Of a stretch of DNA of 64,000 bases, positions 7,566 through 16,102 are shown piece after piece. The position numbers and the translations under genes were made by a program. Below the pieces are notes generated by a model, which saw only the letters and a list, made by a program, of their open reading frames with translations, made no database searches and had not been told where the DNA came from. Origin of the DNA: Methanocella_A sp963792125 (GTDB lineage: Archaea; Halobacteriota; Methanocellia; Methanocellales; Methanocellaceae); contig CAWBVA010000012.1 in assembly GCA_963792125.1 (NCBI GenBank), forward strand, positions 868,001 to 932,000, read 5' to 3'. Numbering within the stretch: position 1 is the first letter of the stretch; each line of letters opens with the position of its first letter.

Positions 7566-7657
7566 AGATGCGCTGGCCCGCCAATGCAAGTTATGGCATG
7601 AAGGAGGAAGACAGGCAAATCGCCGCATCTCCGGCACCGGCGGGCCAGCGCATTCTG
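7566..7657 (+). ncRNA. Candidate structured RNA with a 15 bp closing stem
   Basis: ATGCGCTGGCCCGCC (7568-7582) is an exact reverse complement of 7639-7653, giving a 15 bp GC-rich stem closed over a 56-base interior. The interior can form smaller helices (ATGC..GCAT; GGAG..CTCC; GGC..GCC). The block is GC-rich inside an AT-rich spacer and is preceded by a TATA box, the usual signature of archaeal non-coding RNA genes. It matches no RNA I recognise: too short for SRP or RNase P RNA, not a tRNA, and no clear C/D boxes. A mobile hairpin element is the main alternative. Confidence 0.5.
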
Positions 7658-7824
7658 GTACGCTCGATATTGTAGTACGCTACTTATGCAGGCTTTAATC
7701 TTACTGGTACCTGTGTAACTACCTGTGCATTGCGGAGCTCATCATTATCGATCGAAATTTTTGTACGTCACTCAACTATCAAAGTATGAATATCAGACCT
7801 GTACAGGTAAAAACCATCAAATAT

Positions 7825-8333
7825 TTAACACTGGGTAATCCTACCCAGGCACTGATTAATAGCGTTCATGTCGATGATCCCGGGGTTAAAATCATTTTCT
7901 ACCAGAGCGATAAATTCTGCGGCATCCTCTCCATAATATCTTTTCAGGCCTTTGATCAATGACATTTTATCCAGCCTTTTTTTATTGTCGAGGAATGCAG
8001 AGTAATCGTTATGACCGGAAAGCACCGGGGAGGCGAAGCTCGTTCTCCCTCTGTGCAAACTGGATATTCTCGGCCAGCTTCAACCGGTAGCACTTTCTCG
8101 CATGATATTACAGCTGTCCAGTTTACGGTCCGATGCTCGCCAAGTACTAAAAAGGGTTCGCTATCCGTTTGGATAAGTCGCGTATTGTCAGGTGTTCGAT
8201 AGTATAAGAAAATGTTCCGGTCACTATGCGATTTTCGGTCTTTCACAAGCTTGATAAGGCTATAAATCGGAATAGTCTTCTCATCCACTATCTCTTCCTG
8301 CCCGTTATGCTCATCGATATCCTGGATGTCCAT
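7825..8333 (-). pseudogene. Unrecognised protein, apparently frameshifted
   Basis: Two overlapping minus-strand frames read as one protein. The first (from 8333) begins MDIQDIDEHNGQEEIVDEK and runs to about YPVCTEGE. The second continues SFASPVLSGHNDYSAFLDNKK to GIIDMNAINQCLGRITQC. The switch falls near 8030-8055. Base composition is closer to AT-rich spacer than to neighbouring genes. I do not recognise the family; it could be a decaying horizontally acquired gene or chance. Confidence 0.35.
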
Positions 8334-8722
8334 ATCCTCGTGCTCCTCTTCCTGGAAGCCGACACTGTAACGGCACTTTCGCTGCCCTTAGTATATATGG
8401 TATGCTGGTATCAATGTCGAAGAGGCAGCATATAACCTGATGTAGGTGTTCCATGCTTGCTTCACGCCGGACCAGGAAGCGTCTCCAGACGACTGGCCTA
8501 AGATAAAATAGATGAGCTCTGCATCTGGTATATTACTGGCTCATCTGGACGCAGTTCGCTCATATTCACAAGAATATATGGCCCATCTCATTTTAAGGAA
8601 ATTCCCGATATTTTACGTAGTTATATGCCATACTACCAACGGTATCCTTGCCCTCCTTGTCCGATGTATAGAAAGTGAATTATATAATGACATAGTAGAT
8701 TCTGGCAGACAGGTCGGATATC

Positions 8723-10339
8723 ATGGCTTACAGGGTATTCTGGGCGGACACCCTCGCGGACGAGGTGATCGAGCGCTATGGCAAGGACCAGGAGGTCGTG
8801 GTCAAGTGCGCGGCCTCGCCGTCAGGCGGCAAGCACATCGGGAACATCAACGACATCCTCCGGGGCTACTTCATCAAGGAGTCCCTCACCGGGATGGGCG
8901 TGAAAGCGAGGCACGTCCACACCAGCGACGACCGGGACCCGCTGCGCAAGATACCGGAGCGCATGCCGGACCGGGAAGGCCGGTGGCACGTGCTGACCGA
9001 GGCCGAGCTCAAGAACCTGAACAGGTACGTGGGCATCCCCTACGTGCATGTGCCAGACCCGTTCGGCTGCTGCAAGTCCTGGGCCGAGCACTTCAATAAC
9101 GTCTGGATCGACGGCGTGAAGATGCTGGGCGTGGAGCTGGAGGACTACAGCAACGACCGGCTTTATTCCGAAGGCAAGTTCATCCCGCCCATGAGGACGA
9201 TCTTATCCGACATCCCGCTGGCGAAAGAGGTCATTTCCCGGTTCCAGACGAACACGCCGGACGACTACATTCCGTTCAACCCGATCTGCGAGAACTGCGG
9301 CCGCATCACCGCAAAAGCGACGTCCGTCAACCTGGACGACTGGACTGTCGACTACGTGTGCGAATCCAAGTCCCTTGCCGGCGAGTACGAGGTGCCGGGC
9401 TGCGGCCACAAGGGCACCACTTCGCTGAACAACGGCAAGCTGCCATGGCGGTTCGAGTGGCCGTCCCAGTGGCAGATCTTCGACGTGAAGATGGAGCCGT
9501 TCGGCAAGGACCACTACGAGGGCTCCTGGCCTTCCGGACAGGAGATATCCAGGGTCATTCTCAAGAGACAGCCGCCGGTCTATACCGTCTACGAGTTCTT
9601 CTTAGTGAACTCGGCCAAGATGTCCACCCGCCACGGCAACGTCTACATTACCCAGGACATGGTCGACATCATGGAGCCGGAGGCGTTCCTGTACTTCTAC
9701 TCGCTGAACCCCATGAAGCAGAAGAACCTCGAGGTCAAGAACATCAACTTCTTAGTCGACAACTTTGACCGGGTCGAGCGCATCTACTATGGCGAGGTAG
9801 AGCCCGTCGACGCCGAAGAGAAAGAGACCGCGGACCGCGTCTACCCGATGCTGCACATCGGCTCCCGCCGCAAAGTACGTATTCCCTACACCTTCGCAGC
9901 CATGGTGAGCGTCTCCAACAACGAGGAACACATCCTGCGTACCCTGAAGAAGACCGGGCACCTGCCCGCCGATGCAACGAAGGAGCAGGAGCAGGACGCG
10001 CTGGTCCGGGTGCGCAAGGCGGGCTACTGGGCGCACCACTATGGCCCTGAAGAGTACAACATCGCGATAAAGGAGAAACTCGAAGTGCCTGAGGACATCA
10101 CGGAGCCGGAGAAGGAAGCGCTCCGCGAGATGGCGGACTACGTCCTCGCAAAGCACACCGAAGAGGAGACGCAGTTCGAGATCTTCGAGATGGCCAAGCG
10201 CCGTGGCATCAAGCCCGGGAAGCTCTTCAAGACCGCGTACATGCTGCTGCTCGGCAAGCCCCGAGGGCCGAAGCTTGGGCCGTTCGTGCTGGCGCTGGAC
10301 ACCGACTTCGTGGTGAAGCGGCTCAGGCTGGAAGCCTGA
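8723..10339 (+). CDS. lysS: Lysyl-tRNA synthetase, class I
   Basis: 538 residues. Charges tRNA-Lys with lysine. The class I signatures are present: PSGGKHIGN (HIGH motif, residues 38-41) and KMSTR (residues 299-302, KMSKS motif). CENC and a later cysteine-containing CESKSLAGEYEVPGCG segment may form a zinc site between them. This archaeal-type enzyme is unrelated to the class II LysRS of most bacteria. The start at 8723 gives the expected MAYRVFWADTLADEVI N-terminus. Intact, with typical GC-rich coding, in contrast to the AT-rich 8.4-8.7 kb leader. Confidence 0.97.
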   Translation: MAYRVFWADTLADEVIERYGKDQEVVVKCAASPSGGKHIGNINDILRGYFIKESLTGMGVKARHVHTSDDRDPLRKIPERMPDREGRWHVLTEAELKNLNRYVGIPYVHVPDPFGCCKSWAEHFNNVWIDGVKMLGVELEDYSNDRLYSEGKFIPPMRTILSDIPLAKEVISRFQTNTPDDYIPFNPICENCGRITAKATSVNLDDWTVDYVCESKSLAGEYEVPGCGHKGTTSLNNGKLPWRFEWPSQWQIFDVKMEPFGKDHYEGSWPSGQEISRVILKRQPPVYTVYEFFLVNSAKMSTRHGNVYITQDMVDIMEPEAFLYFYSLNPMKQKNLEVKNINFLVDNFDRVERIYYGEVEPVDAEEKETADRVYPMLHIGSRRKVRIPYTFAAMVSVSNNEEHILRTLKKTGHLPADATKEQEQDALVRVRKAGYWAHHYGPEEYNIAIKEKLEVPEDITEPEKEALREMADYVLAKHTEEETQFEIFEMAKRRGIKPGKLFKTAYMLLLGKPRGPKLGPFVLALDTDFVVKRLRLEA

Positions 10340-10420
10340 TTTGCTCATACACGCAGCGTGACGCGTGATTCCGATATTGAATCTTACCGGGAAGACAGAT
10401 GAAAAACCATACCTTTTTAC

Positions 10421-10427
10421 TATATAA
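10421..10427 (+). promoter_or_regulatory. TATA box of the carbonic anhydrase gene
   Basis: TATATAA centred 26 bases before the ATG at 10450. This implies a leaderless or near-leaderless transcript and argues against the in-frame ATG at 10399, which lies upstream of the box. Confidence 0.6.
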
Positions 10428-10449
10428 CCGCGACATTACAAGAGAGAGT

Positions 10450-10974
10450 ATGATCCTCGACTACTTTGCCACTCCCAGGGTATCGCCGTCCGCGTTTGTC
10501 GCGGAGACCGCCGTAGTCCTCGGCGACGTCCATATCGAGGACGAGGCCAGCGTCTGGTACGGGGCTGTGCTCCGGGGCGACAAGGGGCGGATCACCGTTT
10601 CCAGGAAGGCTAACGTCCAGGACGGCGCCATCGTCCACTCCGGGCCCGGCGAGGACGCCTTCATCGGCGAGAGCGTGACTGTCGGCCACGGCGCCATCAT
10701 TCACGGCTGCACCGTCGGCAATTTTTCTCTTATAGGCATGGGCGCCATTGTGCTGAGCAAGGCCGAGATCGGCGATCACTGCGTCATCGGCGCCGGGGCC
10801 GTCGTGAAAGAAGGCGACAGGATACCGGCAGGCAGCCTCGTTGTGGGCGTGCCCGGCAAAGTGATCAAACAGCTCTCCCCCGAGCAGATGAAGGGCGCCG
10901 AGGCAAACTGCGAGGAATACGTCGAGCTGTCCCGTAAGTATCTAAGCCTGCCGCAACGGAGGATGAGCCAGTGA
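10450..10974 (+). CDS. Gamma-class carbonic anhydrase-like hexapeptide protein
   Basis: 174 residues of left-handed beta-helix with hexapeptide repeats. The three zinc histidines of gamma carbonic anhydrases are present in VHSG, GHGA and IIHGC. It resembles the shorter CamH/YrdA group lacking the acidic loop of Cam. It may interconvert CO2 and bicarbonate, useful to a CO2-reducing methanogen; activity is not certain for this subgroup. Start ATG 10450 is chosen from the TATA box at 10421-10427. The stop overlaps the GTG start of coaD, so the two are translationally coupled. Confidence 0.85.
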   Translation: MILDYFATPRVSPSAFVAETAVVLGDVHIEDEASVWYGAVLRGDKGRITVSRKANVQDGAIVHSGPGEDAFIGESVTVGHGAIIHGCTVGNFSLIGMGAIVLSKAEIGDHCVIGAGAVVKEGDRIPAGSLVVGVPGKVIKQLSPEQMKGAEANCEEYVELSRKYLSLPQRRMSQ

Positions 10975-11453
10975 AGGTCGCGGTCGGGGGCACGTTCCAG
11001 CCGCTGCATGACGGGCACAAGCTGCTGCTGCGGACCGCCTACGAGATCGACGGCCAGGTGGACATCGGGCTGACCTCGGACGAGATGGCCCGCAGTGCGA
11101 GGATACGCAATGTCGAGCCCTACGCGGTGCGCGAACAGCGCCTGCGGGAATGGATCGAGAAAAAGCTCGGCAAAAAGCCCCACATCACGAAGCTGGAAGA
11201 CCCTTACGGCACGGCGCTCACAGAGGACTACGACTACATCGTGGTCTCCCCGGAAACGTACGAGACCGCCGTTAAGATCAACGAGCTGCGGAAAGAGAAG
11301 GGGCTGAAGCTCATCACTATCGTCCGCGTGAACTATGTGCTCGCAGAGGATGGAACGCCTATCTCCTCCACGCGCATCGTCAGCGGCGAGATCGACACGC
11401 ATGGCAATCTCCTGAGGAAGAGCGAGCATGAAGGTAGCGGTAGGTACCAATAA
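10971..11453 (+). CDS. coaD: Phosphopantetheine adenylyltransferase, archaeal type
   Basis: 160 residues; transfers AMP from ATP to 4'-phosphopantetheine in coenzyme A synthesis. The nucleotidyltransferase motif HDGH is at residues 14-17 (GTFQPLHDGH) and the C-terminal ISSTRI motif near residue 130. Starts with GTG overlapping the stop of the carbonic anhydrase gene and ends after the start of the next gene (11428), so the three form a tight operon. Length and motifs match archaeal stand-alone CoaD. Confidence 0.93.
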   Translation: MKVAVGGTFQPLHDGHKLLLRTAYEIDGQVDIGLTSDEMARSARIRNVEPYAVREQRLREWIEKKLGKKPHITKLEDPYGTALTEDYDYIVVSPETYETAVKINELRKEKGLKLITIVRVNYVLAEDGTPISSTRIVSGEIDTHGNLLRKSEHEGSGRYQ

Positions 11454-11952
11454 CCCGGTCAAAGTGGCCGCGGTGAAGAACGTCTTCACCCGCATCCATG
11501 GCAACGTCACCGTGGACGCCCGCAAGGTCAGCTCCGGCGTGCCGCCCCAGCCCTTCGGCAGCGACACGGTGAAGGGCGCCATGAACCGGGCGAAGAACGC
11601 CTACAAGTCCGGCGAATACGACTACGGCGTCGGCATAGAGGCAGGATTGTCCGACGTGGAAGGGTTCATTTTAGACGTCCAGTTCTGCGCGATATACGAT
11701 GCGGTCGACGGCATCACCCTCGGCTGCGGCAGCGGCTTCGAGTACCCGCCGCTGGTCATCTCCGAGGTACTCGCCGGCCGAGAGGTGGGCGACGTGATGA
11801 GCGAGGTCTCCGGCATCGAGAACCTGGGCAAGAGCCTGGGAGCGATCGGGTATTTGTCCCGCGGGATGCTTGACCGGACGCAACTGACCGAGCAGAGCGT
11901 GCTCATGGCGCTGATCCCGCGCATCAACCCTAAGCTGTACAAGAAACCGTAG
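11428..11952 (+). CDS. Inosine/xanthosine triphosphatase (YjjX/DUF84 family)
   Basis: 174 residues with the family start VAVGTNNPVKVAAV, the SGVPPQPFGSDTVKGAMNRA segment and the acidic GVGIEAG motif. Members hydrolyse ITP, XTP and other non-canonical nucleoside triphosphates, keeping damaged purines out of nucleic acids. The 26-base overlap with coaD indicates co-translation. Complete, with no anomaly. Confidence 0.92.
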   Translation: MKVAVGTNNPVKVAAVKNVFTRIHGNVTVDARKVSSGVPPQPFGSDTVKGAMNRAKNAYKSGEYDYGVGIEAGLSDVEGFILDVQFCAIYDAVDGITLGCGSGFEYPPLVISEVLAGREVGDVMSEVSGIENLGKSLGAIGYLSRGMLDRTQLTEQSVLMALIPRINPKLYKKP

Positions 11953-12048
11953 CTGGCATCACTATTTTAAAAGGTCCGGCAGGCTCCGGCGGCGGCTCGC
12001 GCGCGACCGACACGACGGTGTCCCTGGTTCAAATGGCCGGGGCATCGA

Positions 12049-12648
12049 CTAATTATCACCTGGGGCGGGCTTCGACACACATGCATTGCCTTTGATGTAG
12101 AACCGCCAGGGCAGGTCTTTGTGCTCCCCTGCATAGTCCACGCCGACGCGGGGGCATGATACGATATCAGAAGGTGTGTAGCCGTCTTCCACGTACAGCG
12201 GCCCTTCCTGGCACAGGTCGACGCCGTTCAGCGAACGGTCGATGCCCAGTGCCATGCAGAGCTTTCCCGGGCCGGAGGCCATCTCCATCGGCTTCGTGGT
12301 CTTGCGCCGCTTCGCCATGTCAGGCATACCACAGACAGGCTGCCCGGCGCGGATCAGCACGGCCGCCGGGAACCCGTCGCGCTCGGTGACCAGGTTCAGG
12401 CAGTGGTACATGCCGTAGATGAAATAGACATAGGCGTGGCCCGGCTCGCCGAACATGACCCGGTTCCGGTCGGTCATGCCCTTGCTCGCGTGGCAGGCTT
12501 TGTCGTTCTCGCCGACATAGGCCTCCGTCTCGACGATGCGCAGCGCCATGCTGCCGGAGGGGGTCATGCGGACCAGCGTCTTTCCAAGCAGGTCACGGGC
12601 CACCTCCAGGGTAGGCCGGTCGTAGAAGCTTCGCGGTAAGACGGGCAT
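12049..12648 (-). CDS. 3-methyladenine DNA glycosylase (AAG/MPG family)
   Basis: 199 residues. Removes alkylated and deaminated purines in base excision repair. Characteristic segments: ARDLLGKTLVR, ETEAYVGENDKACHASKG (with the catalytic glutamate and tyrosine), YVYFIYGMYHCLN, AAVLIRAGQP and GPGKLCMALGI. Full length for the archaeal/bacterial AAG type. It converges on the CoaA-pathway operon and has its own upstream region, which carries a repeat block from 12688. Confidence 0.93.
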   Translation of the reverse strand: MPVLPRSFYDRPTLEVARDLLGKTLVRMTPSGSMALRIVETEAYVGENDKACHASKGMTDRNRVMFGEPGHAYVYFIYGMYHCLNLVTERDGFPAAVLIRAGQPVCGMPDMAKRRKTTKPMEMASGPGKLCMALGIDRSLNGVDLCQEGPLYVEDGYTPSDIVSCPRVGVDYAGEHKDLPWRFYIKGNACVSKPAPGDN

Positions 12649-12687
12649 AGGATGATATTACATTCGGCGGATACAAATAGCTTTACA

Positions 12688-12730
12688 CATTGGACACGGA
12701 GGGCATCAAGGGCACGGAGGACACTGAGGA
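12688..12730 (+). repeat. GGCACGGAGGACAC repeat, left arm
   Basis: CATTGGACACGGAGGGCATCAAGGGCACGG... is the imperfect inverted partner of 13843-13884, which ends ...CCTTTGTGTCCAATG. The two arms enclose a 1.1 kb segment carrying the proline-rich gene and the small cysteine-rich gene. Confidence 0.7.
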
Positions 12731-12846
12731 TGCTGTGGAATTAATGACCTTAGCATTAGACATTCGTGAAATATTGTATACGTTCAGCCGGCACCGGACA
12801 CAAAGTAATGACTATGACTACATCGCCCGTTCCCTGGCACATCGTT

Positions 12847-13469
12847 CTATACAGGTGCACGGGGGTTACGTACTGCATACGGTGGTACTGTCGGCACAGG
12901 TTTATTGTACAAATTCGCCCCCGGATAGTTCTGTGTATATGCAGGATATTTTGGTGACTTGTCGGGTATCTGGACCTGCTTTCCATACCCCTGAATCGTC
13001 GGCGCAGGAGTGATGTGAGGCCCGGCAGGGGGACTGCTCCCGTACGGCGGAATGGCCGGGGAACCGGAGCCACTGTATGGCGGAGGCGTCGGACAGGGCA
13101 TCGCCCAGTAGCTCGAAGGCACCACCGGCTTATCGACGTAGGACGATTTACGGGGAACCCGTAACCACCGTACGGCGGAGGCGTCGGACAGGGCACCGCC
13201 CAGTAGCCGAGGCAGCCTGGCTTACCGGCTGGCGATTTGCCGGGGAACCCGTAACCACCGTACGGCGGAGGCGTCGGACAGGGCACCGCCCAGGAGCCCG
13301 CAGGCAACACCTGCCTGTCGGAGTAGGGACCATAATTCTGTGTGCCGGTTGCCATTAGCGCGTATCCCTGACGAGATGCCCCCCCGTCTGGCGACAGCGC
13401 CAGCAACAAGGTTGCCAGCGTTGCCGCCATTAAAAGTACGATCAAGACCCTGCCTGGATGATCTGTCAT
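12847..13469 (-). pseudogene. Secreted proline-rich repeat protein, frameshifted within its repeats
   Basis: Starts at 13469 with a hydrophobic signal/anchor segment (VLIVLLMAATLATLLLAL) and then carries repeats of WAVPCPTPPPYGGYGFP. The exact 53 bp unit occurs at 13151-13203 and 13241-13293 (90 bp period); a diverged third copy is near 13055-13109. After the second repeat the frame is lost: GGTTCCCCGTAAATCG replaces GGTTCCCCGGCAAATCG, a net one-base loss near 13157. In the next frame the repeat pattern resumes (SSYWAMPCPTPPPYSGSGSP) and ends AVRNPRAPV at 12847. A surface protein of unknown role; either dead, or out of phase in this clone. Confidence 0.75.
13055..13293. repeat. 90 bp-period tandem repeats inside the proline-rich gene
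   Basis: Positions 13151-13203 and 13241-13293 are identical over 53 bases; a third, diverged copy spans about 13055-13109. Each encodes the PCPTPPPY core. Such repeats are prone to slippage and recombination. Confidence 0.85.
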
Positions 13470-13628
13470 GCATATCCTCGTTGGAAAGAAAAAAGGTGCA
13501 TAGATAAAAAGACATCAGCAGAATCAGGCGAAAATGAGATGCTAAGATCACGGGTGCATAAAGGCCGCAAAGGGCAAATAGACACTTTGACTGGTCGATG
13601 TTACCGGTAGCTATTCAGGTCCTTAATA

Positions 13629-13781
13629 TTATCGTTTCTTCCCGAATATTTTCGCGAAAAATCCTAGCGACCGCTCGCAGTAAGGACGTTGCCTTTTCGC
13701 GCCGTGGAAGGCCCGGCACTCGTCGCAGTGCTTGTGCCTTTCGCACTCCGTTTTCGGGCACGGGCAGTCTTCCCTGTACAT
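13629..13781 (-). CDS. Small cysteine-rich protein (50 aa)
   Basis: Reads MYREDCPCPKTECERHKHC..., then DECRAFHGAKRQRPYCERSL and ends in a basic tail FGKKR. Six cysteines and three histidines in 36 residues suggest a zinc knuckle or an iron-sulfur site. The regular CPxxxCERHxxCDECRAFH...YCER pattern is that of a real protein, not chance. Start ATG at 13781 (an ATG ten bases upstream is in another frame). Function unknown; compare the similar-sized protein at 29676-29834. Confidence 0.65.
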   Translation of the reverse strand: MYREDCPCPKTECERHKHCDECRAFHGAKRQRPYCERSLGFFAKIFGKKR

Positions 13782-13842
13782 GATCGGGCATAATGGGAGA
13801 CAGGCTAATAAAAGTTGTTATTATGTTTGCCCGATACAGCTA

Positions 13843-13884
13843 CCTCCGTGGCCTCCGTGCCCTTAGTGCCCTTTGTGTCCAATG
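13843..13884 (-). repeat. GGCACGGAGGACAC repeat, right arm
   Basis: CCTCCGTGGCCTCCGTGCCC... and CCTTTGTGTCCAATG, the imperfect inverted partner of 12688-12730. It lies just upstream of the tRNA-Pro gene. Confidence 0.7.
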
Positions 13885-13929
13885 CTCCGTAATGTATTTA
13901 TTATACGAGCGTGACTTTAGAAAGCAGAT

Positions 13930-14004
13930 GGGACGATGGGGTAGCTTGGTCCATCCTCGAGCGTTTGGGACGCTTGGACCCCAGTTCGAATCTGGGTCGT
14001 CCCA
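13930..14004 (+). tRNA. tRNA-Pro (anticodon TGG)
   Basis: The acceptor stem GGGACGA pairs with TCGTCCC (13997-14003), with discriminator A at 14004. The anticodon arm is GAGCG-TTTGGGA-CGCTT, giving anticodon TGG with G at position 37, typical of proline tRNAs. The T arm is CCCAG-TTCGAAT-CTGGG. CCA is not encoded and no intron is seen. A TATA-like TTTATTATACG lies about 30 bases upstream. Confidence 0.95.
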
Positions 14005-14030
14005 CTTACTACTTATCTATCCAGGCCACC

Positions 14031-15203
14031 TCAGAGGTGGCCTGTCTTGAGCAGGTATATATCCCATGTCTCGATGTCTTCCCGGTCGCCGATAGATCCG
14101 ACGAGGACCATCCCGCCGTCCCTCGCTGGGGTGCCTCCCCTTATGAACACGTCGCGACCGGCGCTGTACGTCTGCCGCCACTCTTCATTCCCGCCGGCGT
14201 CCGTCTTCAGCAGCAGCCCCTCATAGAGGGGGCCCGGTCCGGCCTCGCCCACGATGATGTAGCCACCGTCCGGCGCGGTGAACACATTATAGCCTTTCAA
14301 CGTCCCGTTGCCGCGGAAAATTTCCTGCCACAGCAGGTTCCCGGCGTGATCGATCCGGGTTAGGTAGATCTCACTTTCCCCTGAGTGGAAATTCGTGTGG
14401 CCGATGGTGACATATCCCCTGTCTGCGGTCTGGCGGGCCTGGTACACGACGCTGTCCGTCCCGCCCAGCCTCCGGCCCCATACATATCTGCCCCACGCGT
14501 CGACCTTGAGCAGGTATCCCTCGCCGTGGTCCTTTCCGGTCCCGTCGTAGCCGCCGACGATGTAGCCGCCGTCACGTGTAGGCTGGACCGAGATGGCCAG
14601 GTCATCGTATGTTCCCCCATAGGTCCGCTCCCACACTACGTTCCCGGCGGCATCGGTTTTTAGGATGTAGATATCGCTGCCATTGTCGTGGGACTCTATG
14701 GCACCGGCAATGATGAAGCCTCCGTCGGAAGCCTGCAACAGCGCGCGGCCTTCATCGTAGCCGCTGCCACCAAATGTCTTCTCCCATAACACGTTCCCTG
14801 CTGCGTCCGCCCGGACGAGGTAGACATCGCCGCTGCCGTTGCCTGAGGACCGTGTGGTGCCCGCCATGGCGTAGCCACTACCCGCCGTCTCGACGACCGC
14901 GTAGCCGTAGTCGAAACCGTCGCCGCCGTAAAACCGTTGCCACTGCATGCTGCCGTTGCCATCCGTCTTGATGAGCAGCGCGTCCCGGTCGCCCTTGAAC
15001 ATCCGGCTGACGCCGCCAGTGATGACGAAGCCTCCGTCAGCGGTCTGCCGGACTGCACTGCCATAATCGTAAAATCCGTTATCAAATGTCCTGTTCCATA
15101 CTGCCAGCGGGCCACTGCGCTCTGCCTGCGTTGTGTGAAAGGTCATGAGCAGCGCGCACGTGCCGATCAACACCGATAAAGTCAGGGCTAAGATCAAAAG
15201 CAT
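14031..15203 (-). CDS. Secreted beta-propeller-like repeat protein
   Basis: 390 residues: an N-terminal hydrophobic signal segment (LLILALTLSVLIGTCALLM) and then about seven repeats of 45-55 residues with the consensus TxDGGFIIxG...DxYLLKTDAxGNxxWxxTFGG. This pattern occurs in exported archaeal beta-propeller proteins; binding partner unknown. It ends DIYLLKTGHL. A truncated, nonsense-mutated relative lies at 35395-35780. The stop lies within about 30 bases of the convergent tRNA-Pro gene. Confidence 0.75.
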   Translation of the reverse strand: MLLILALTLSVLIGTCALLMTFHTTQAERSGPLAVWNRTFDNGFYDYGSAVRQTADGGFVITGGVSRMFKGDRDALLIKTDGNGSMQWQRFYGGDGFDYGYAVVETAGSGYAMAGTTRSSGNGSGDVYLVRADAAGNVLWEKTFGGSGYDEGRALLQASDGGFIIAGAIESHDNGSDIYILKTDAAGNVVWERTYGGTYDDLAISVQPTRDGGYIVGGYDGTGKDHGEGYLLKVDAWGRYVWGRRLGGTDSVVYQARQTADRGYVTIGHTNFHSGESEIYLTRIDHAGNLLWQEIFRGNGTLKGYNVFTAPDGGYIIVGEAGPGPLYEGLLLKTDAGGNEEWRQTYSAGRDVFIRGGTPARDGGMVLVGSIGDREDIETWDIYLLKTGHL

Positions 15204-15458
15204 GCTAATTCTGATTTTTATCCCCTGTTAACGGTCAATTCCTCCTTTCTAATAGTTTTGCCAAAAAATAATTGACCGGATTTGGCGGTGGTATGCCGTA
15301 CGTTTTCCGATCATTCCATTGCCAGACCACCGATTAAGCGCTAATTTCAGGAGTTACGATGATTATGGGAGAATAATATACATGTTGTACGAACTGGTAG
15401 CTTCCGAACAGCATCCGGAACCAGCGATGACTCAGGATTACCGGACAAGACAGCATAA

Positions 15459-15770
15459 ATGAAGGAGATGATACTCGTGGGCATGTTAGGCTCCCAGGAA
15501 ATATTGCTGATATTCGTGGCTATAATCTTATTGTTTGGCGCCTCCAAGCTCCCTGATCTCGCCCGGTCAATGGGCCGGTCAATGGGGGAGTTCAAGCGAG
15601 GACAATATGAGCTAGAGCGCGAGTTGCACGCGGTGCGGGATGGCAGCACCGCCGGCATGGACATAGCGTACACCCGTGTACAACGGATGGCAATGACCCT
15701 CGGCATCGACACCGCGGGAAAAACCGAGGAACAGCTGCTCGCTGAAATTGAGAAAAAGATATCCAAGTAA
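15459..15770 (+). CDS. tatA: Twin-arginine translocase subunit TatA
   Basis: 103 residues: a short N-terminal membrane helix (SQEILLIFVAIILLFGASKL), the FGASKLPDLARSMG hinge typical of TatA/TatE, an amphipathic helix and a charged C-terminal tail. It forms the pore-like component that exports folded proteins. ATG 15483 (MLGSQEIL) is an alternative start that better matches family N-termini. The next gene, 330 bases downstream in the same direction, encodes a multicopper oxidase with a twin-arginine signal, a likely cargo. No tatC is visible in the window. Confidence 0.9.
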   Translation: MKEMILVGMLGSQEILLIFVAIILLFGASKLPDLARSMGRSMGEFKRGQYELERELHAVRDGSTAGMDIAYTRVQRMAMTLGIDTAGKTEEQLLAEIEKKISK

Positions 15771-16102
15771 CGGAAATGAGAAGATCGTAATTGCCTGATC
15801 GCTCGATCGCAGTCTGGTTGTCACGATAATTCTTGACATATTTCAACTGCACTGGATACATCAGGGAAGAATCTGTCCCGGCAGCCATTTATTAATGTAA
15901 TTGAGAAACGCCTTTTACTGAAATCAACTTCAGGCAGTCTATTCAATTGCTATACGAGCAGTCTGGCCACTATATCTTCGGAAATTTTTACATTTATCGA
16001 CATTGCTAACACTATAACCGACTATAAATTGATTTATTAACTGGCAATATATTAGTATAATTATTACTCTATGATTAAGCATGTACCGGAGGTATGTCAT
16101 TA

